This document shows, piece by piece, positions 41,984-43,328 of a DNA stretch of 43,328 nucleotides. Location of the stretch: NCBI GenBank assembly GCA_021151625.1, contig JAGKWY010000009.1, positions 1-43,328 on the forward strand, written 5' to 3'. The position numbers and the translations under genes are program-made. Numbering within the stretch: position 1 is the stretch's first letter; each line of letters starts with the position of its first letter. Origin of the DNA: Gammaproteobacteria bacterium (GTDB lineage Bacteria; Pseudomonadota; Gammaproteobacteria; Pseudomonadales; Cellvibrionaceae). The notes beneath the pieces were generated by a model. The model worked only from the letters and a program-made list of their open reading frames with translations. It made no database searches and was not told where the DNA came from.

Positions 41984-42934
41984 ATGATGCGCACACAGCA
42001 TTCATCCGCATTGAAAAGCCGAACCGCATTAAAAAGCAGACCTCCAGTGAAGAACCGGCCCATCTTGGAAAATCTGCCCAAATTAGGCGTCGGGATAAAT
42101 TACCACTGGGATTTTGCCGAGTTAATTGCACACAACCCACAACTGATTCAATTTATTGAAGTCAGCCCGGATATGTTATGCGAAGAAATTTTTGCGCAGG
42201 AGCATCGCAGCCTGCGTTTTGATGCGCGCAAGTTAGCCGACCTGCAACAGTTGGCGCAGCAATTTCCGGTCGTGGTGCACGGATTGGGTTTATCCATAGG
42301 TTCCGCGCGCGGCTGGAACCAGGGTTACGTACAAATGCTCGACCAGTATGCGCAACAACAATTTTTTCATTGGCACAGCGAGCATCTGGGTTTTACCCTG
42401 GCACAAGGTGATAAAGCCGGTGACGATCATGCAGGCCTGCTCTTGCCTCTGCCATTTACACACGAAGCACTCGCGCTGCTTGAACCGCGCATTCAGCATA
42501 TGTGCGAGCGCTACGACGTTCCCTTCCTGATCGAAAACACCACCTACTACCTGCCGGATTTTACGGGCAATGACTGGAATGAAATTGAATTCCTCAATCA
42601 ATTGCTGAATAACACTGACTGCGGACTGTTACTCGATCTCTACAATTTTTACTGCAATGCAGTAAATTTCGGGTTTGATCCCGCTGAGGCATTGCTGCAA
42701 CTGCAATTGGATAGGGTGGTTGAAATCCATATTGCTGGCGGCATCACCCACGAAGGTTTTTTATTGGATGTACACAGCGATCTGGTGCCTGAAGCCGTGT
42801 GGAATTTGCTGGAATTAATAGTGCCCCACACCCCCAACCTTTGTGCGATTACCTATGAGCTGCTGGAGTTTTCATTGCCCATGCTGGGCGAAGAAAAAAT
42901 TCTGTCACAACTGGCACTCGCTCAGAGCGCATGA
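41984..42934 (+). CDS. DUF692 multinuclear non-heme iron-dependent oxidative (MNIO) enzyme
   Basis: The ATG at 41984 has GGAG 7 bases upstream and gives 316 residues. The TIM-barrel DUF692 metal-ligand motifs follow in order: V-V-H-G-L-G-L-S-I-G, H-W-H-S-E-H-L-G-F, L-I-E-N-T-T-Y-Y, D-L-Y-N-F-Y-C-N, E-I-H-I-A-G-G and D-V-H-S-D. The start G-V-G-I-N-Y-H-W and I-E-V-S-P-D are also typical. MNIO enzymes use two or three iron ions and oxygen to remodel cysteines or other residues of peptides, as MbnB and BufB do. Here the target is inferred to be the Tat-leader peptide just upstream. A partner gene follows after 73 bases. Confidence 0.9.
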   Translation: MMRTQHSSALKSRTALKSRPPVKNRPILENLPKLGVGINYHWDFAELIAHNPQLIQFIEVSPDMLCEEIFAQEHRSLRFDARKLADLQQLAQQFPVVVHGLGLSIGSARGWNQGYVQMLDQYAQQQFFHWHSEHLGFTLAQGDKAGDDHAGLLLPLPFTHEALALLEPRIQHMCERYDVPFLIENTTYYLPDFTGNDWNEIEFLNQLLNNTDCGLLLDLYNFYCNAVNFGFDPAEALLQLQLDRVVEIHIAGGITHEGFLLDVHSDLVPEAVWNLLELIVPHTPNLCAITYELLEFSLPMLGEEKILSQLALAQSA

Positions 42935-43007
42935 AAAAACTACTGCAGCATCCACAACACACCTACACACCGCATTAGTGCCAACACTAGTACTAAGGAG
43001 TCAGGCT

Positions 43008-43328
43008 ATGCCTCTTGCTGAAGTACAGGATTGCATGATCAGGCTGGCGCGCGGCGACTGTCGCCCAATAGCAGAGGAAATCCCCCTTACGCCTGAAGAG
43101 AAAGCCTGGCTGAATAGTTTGAAATCAGCACCCGGGCTCTCAGTGACTGCCGACATTCAAAGTTGGTGGAGATTGAGCCGTTTAGCCATCGCAACTCCGC
43201 TTACAGTGGAGCTGCTCAAACGACACAACCTGGAGCATCTCATTATTGATTACCTTACTACTGCACCGGTACGTACATTATTTTTCGCAGCCGAAGCGGA
43301 ACAATTCAAACAATTTTTAAGCGAGCAA
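43008..43328 (+). CDS. N-terminal part of a probable MNIO partner protein, cut by window end
   Basis: An ATG at 43008 with AAGGAG 9 bases upstream opens a frame that is uninterrupted for 107 codons to the window edge. The visible part is mostly helical, with two cysteines early on (residues 9 and 18) and W-W-R-L-S in the middle. MNIO enzymes are normally followed by a recognition partner (BufC/DUF2063, MbnC or others) that delivers the peptide; position suggests this role. I cannot assign the family from this half. Confidence 0.6.
   Translation, partial: MPLAEVQDCMIRLARGDCRPIAEEIPLTPEEKAWLNSLKSAPGLSVTADIQSWWRLSRLAIATPLTVELLKRHNLEHLIIDYLTTAPVRTLFFAAEAEQFKQFLSEQ

Overview
The window reads as chromosomal DNA from a polysaccharide-degrading gammaproteobacterium of the Cellvibrio type. 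This is inferred from secreted plant-cell-wall enzymes with long serine-rich linkers joining catalytic domains to CBM2, CBM10 and CBM60 modules, together with a PL9 pectate lyase and a fused LplT-Aas protein. Species cannot be fixed from the sequence alone.

Layout. Positions 1-13.5 kb are a xylan/beta-glucan locus: the end of a CE1-type esterase, a secreted alpha/beta esterase, a GH3 beta-xylosidase-like enzyme with a PA14 insert, a GntR regulator, a GH11-CBM60 xylanase, a membrane-anchored AraC regulator, a GH16 glucanase whose fold is circularly permuted (CBM10 and CBM2 attached), and a five-module GH11-CBM60-CBM10-malectin-esterase. The enzymes would cut xylan and mixed-linkage glucan, strip ester side groups and release xylose; the two regulators are probably local.

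Positions 13.5-23.5 kb are an accessory island. It opens with what looks like a decayed IS21-type end and a two-gene PARIS-like defence pair (AAA ATPase plus DUF4435/TOPRIM). There follows a small gene with a strongly structured GC-rich leader. Truncated 3' ends of that same small gene recur between the following cargo genes: a secreted alpha/beta hydrolase, a secreted WxxW-domain protein with a possible MACPF-like middle, a pair of membrane proteins, and a frameshifted membrane protein.

Positions 23.5-29.7 kb hold a methionine module: MesX (DUF1852), MesD (core MetE), a flavin reductase and a TauE-type exporter in one direction, with a divergent MetR-like LysR regulator and an MFS transporter. 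Both mesX and mesD carry in-frame tandem duplications of their last codons including the stop codon.

Positions 29.8-38.9 kb hold a PL9 pectate lyase, a small membrane protein, a TerB/DnaJ protein, an exported amidohydrolase, an LplT-Aas fusion for lysophospholipid recycling and an HTH regulator behind a large perfect palindrome.

Positions 38.9 kb to the end hold what I consider the best candidate for an undescribed system: a short Tat-leader protein with three cysteines, followed by a DUF692 multinuclear-iron (MNIO) enzyme and a partner protein cut by the window edge. A 760-residue protein of unknown function is divergently transcribed from it. The layout is that of an MNIO RiPP cluster with an unusual twin-arginine leader.
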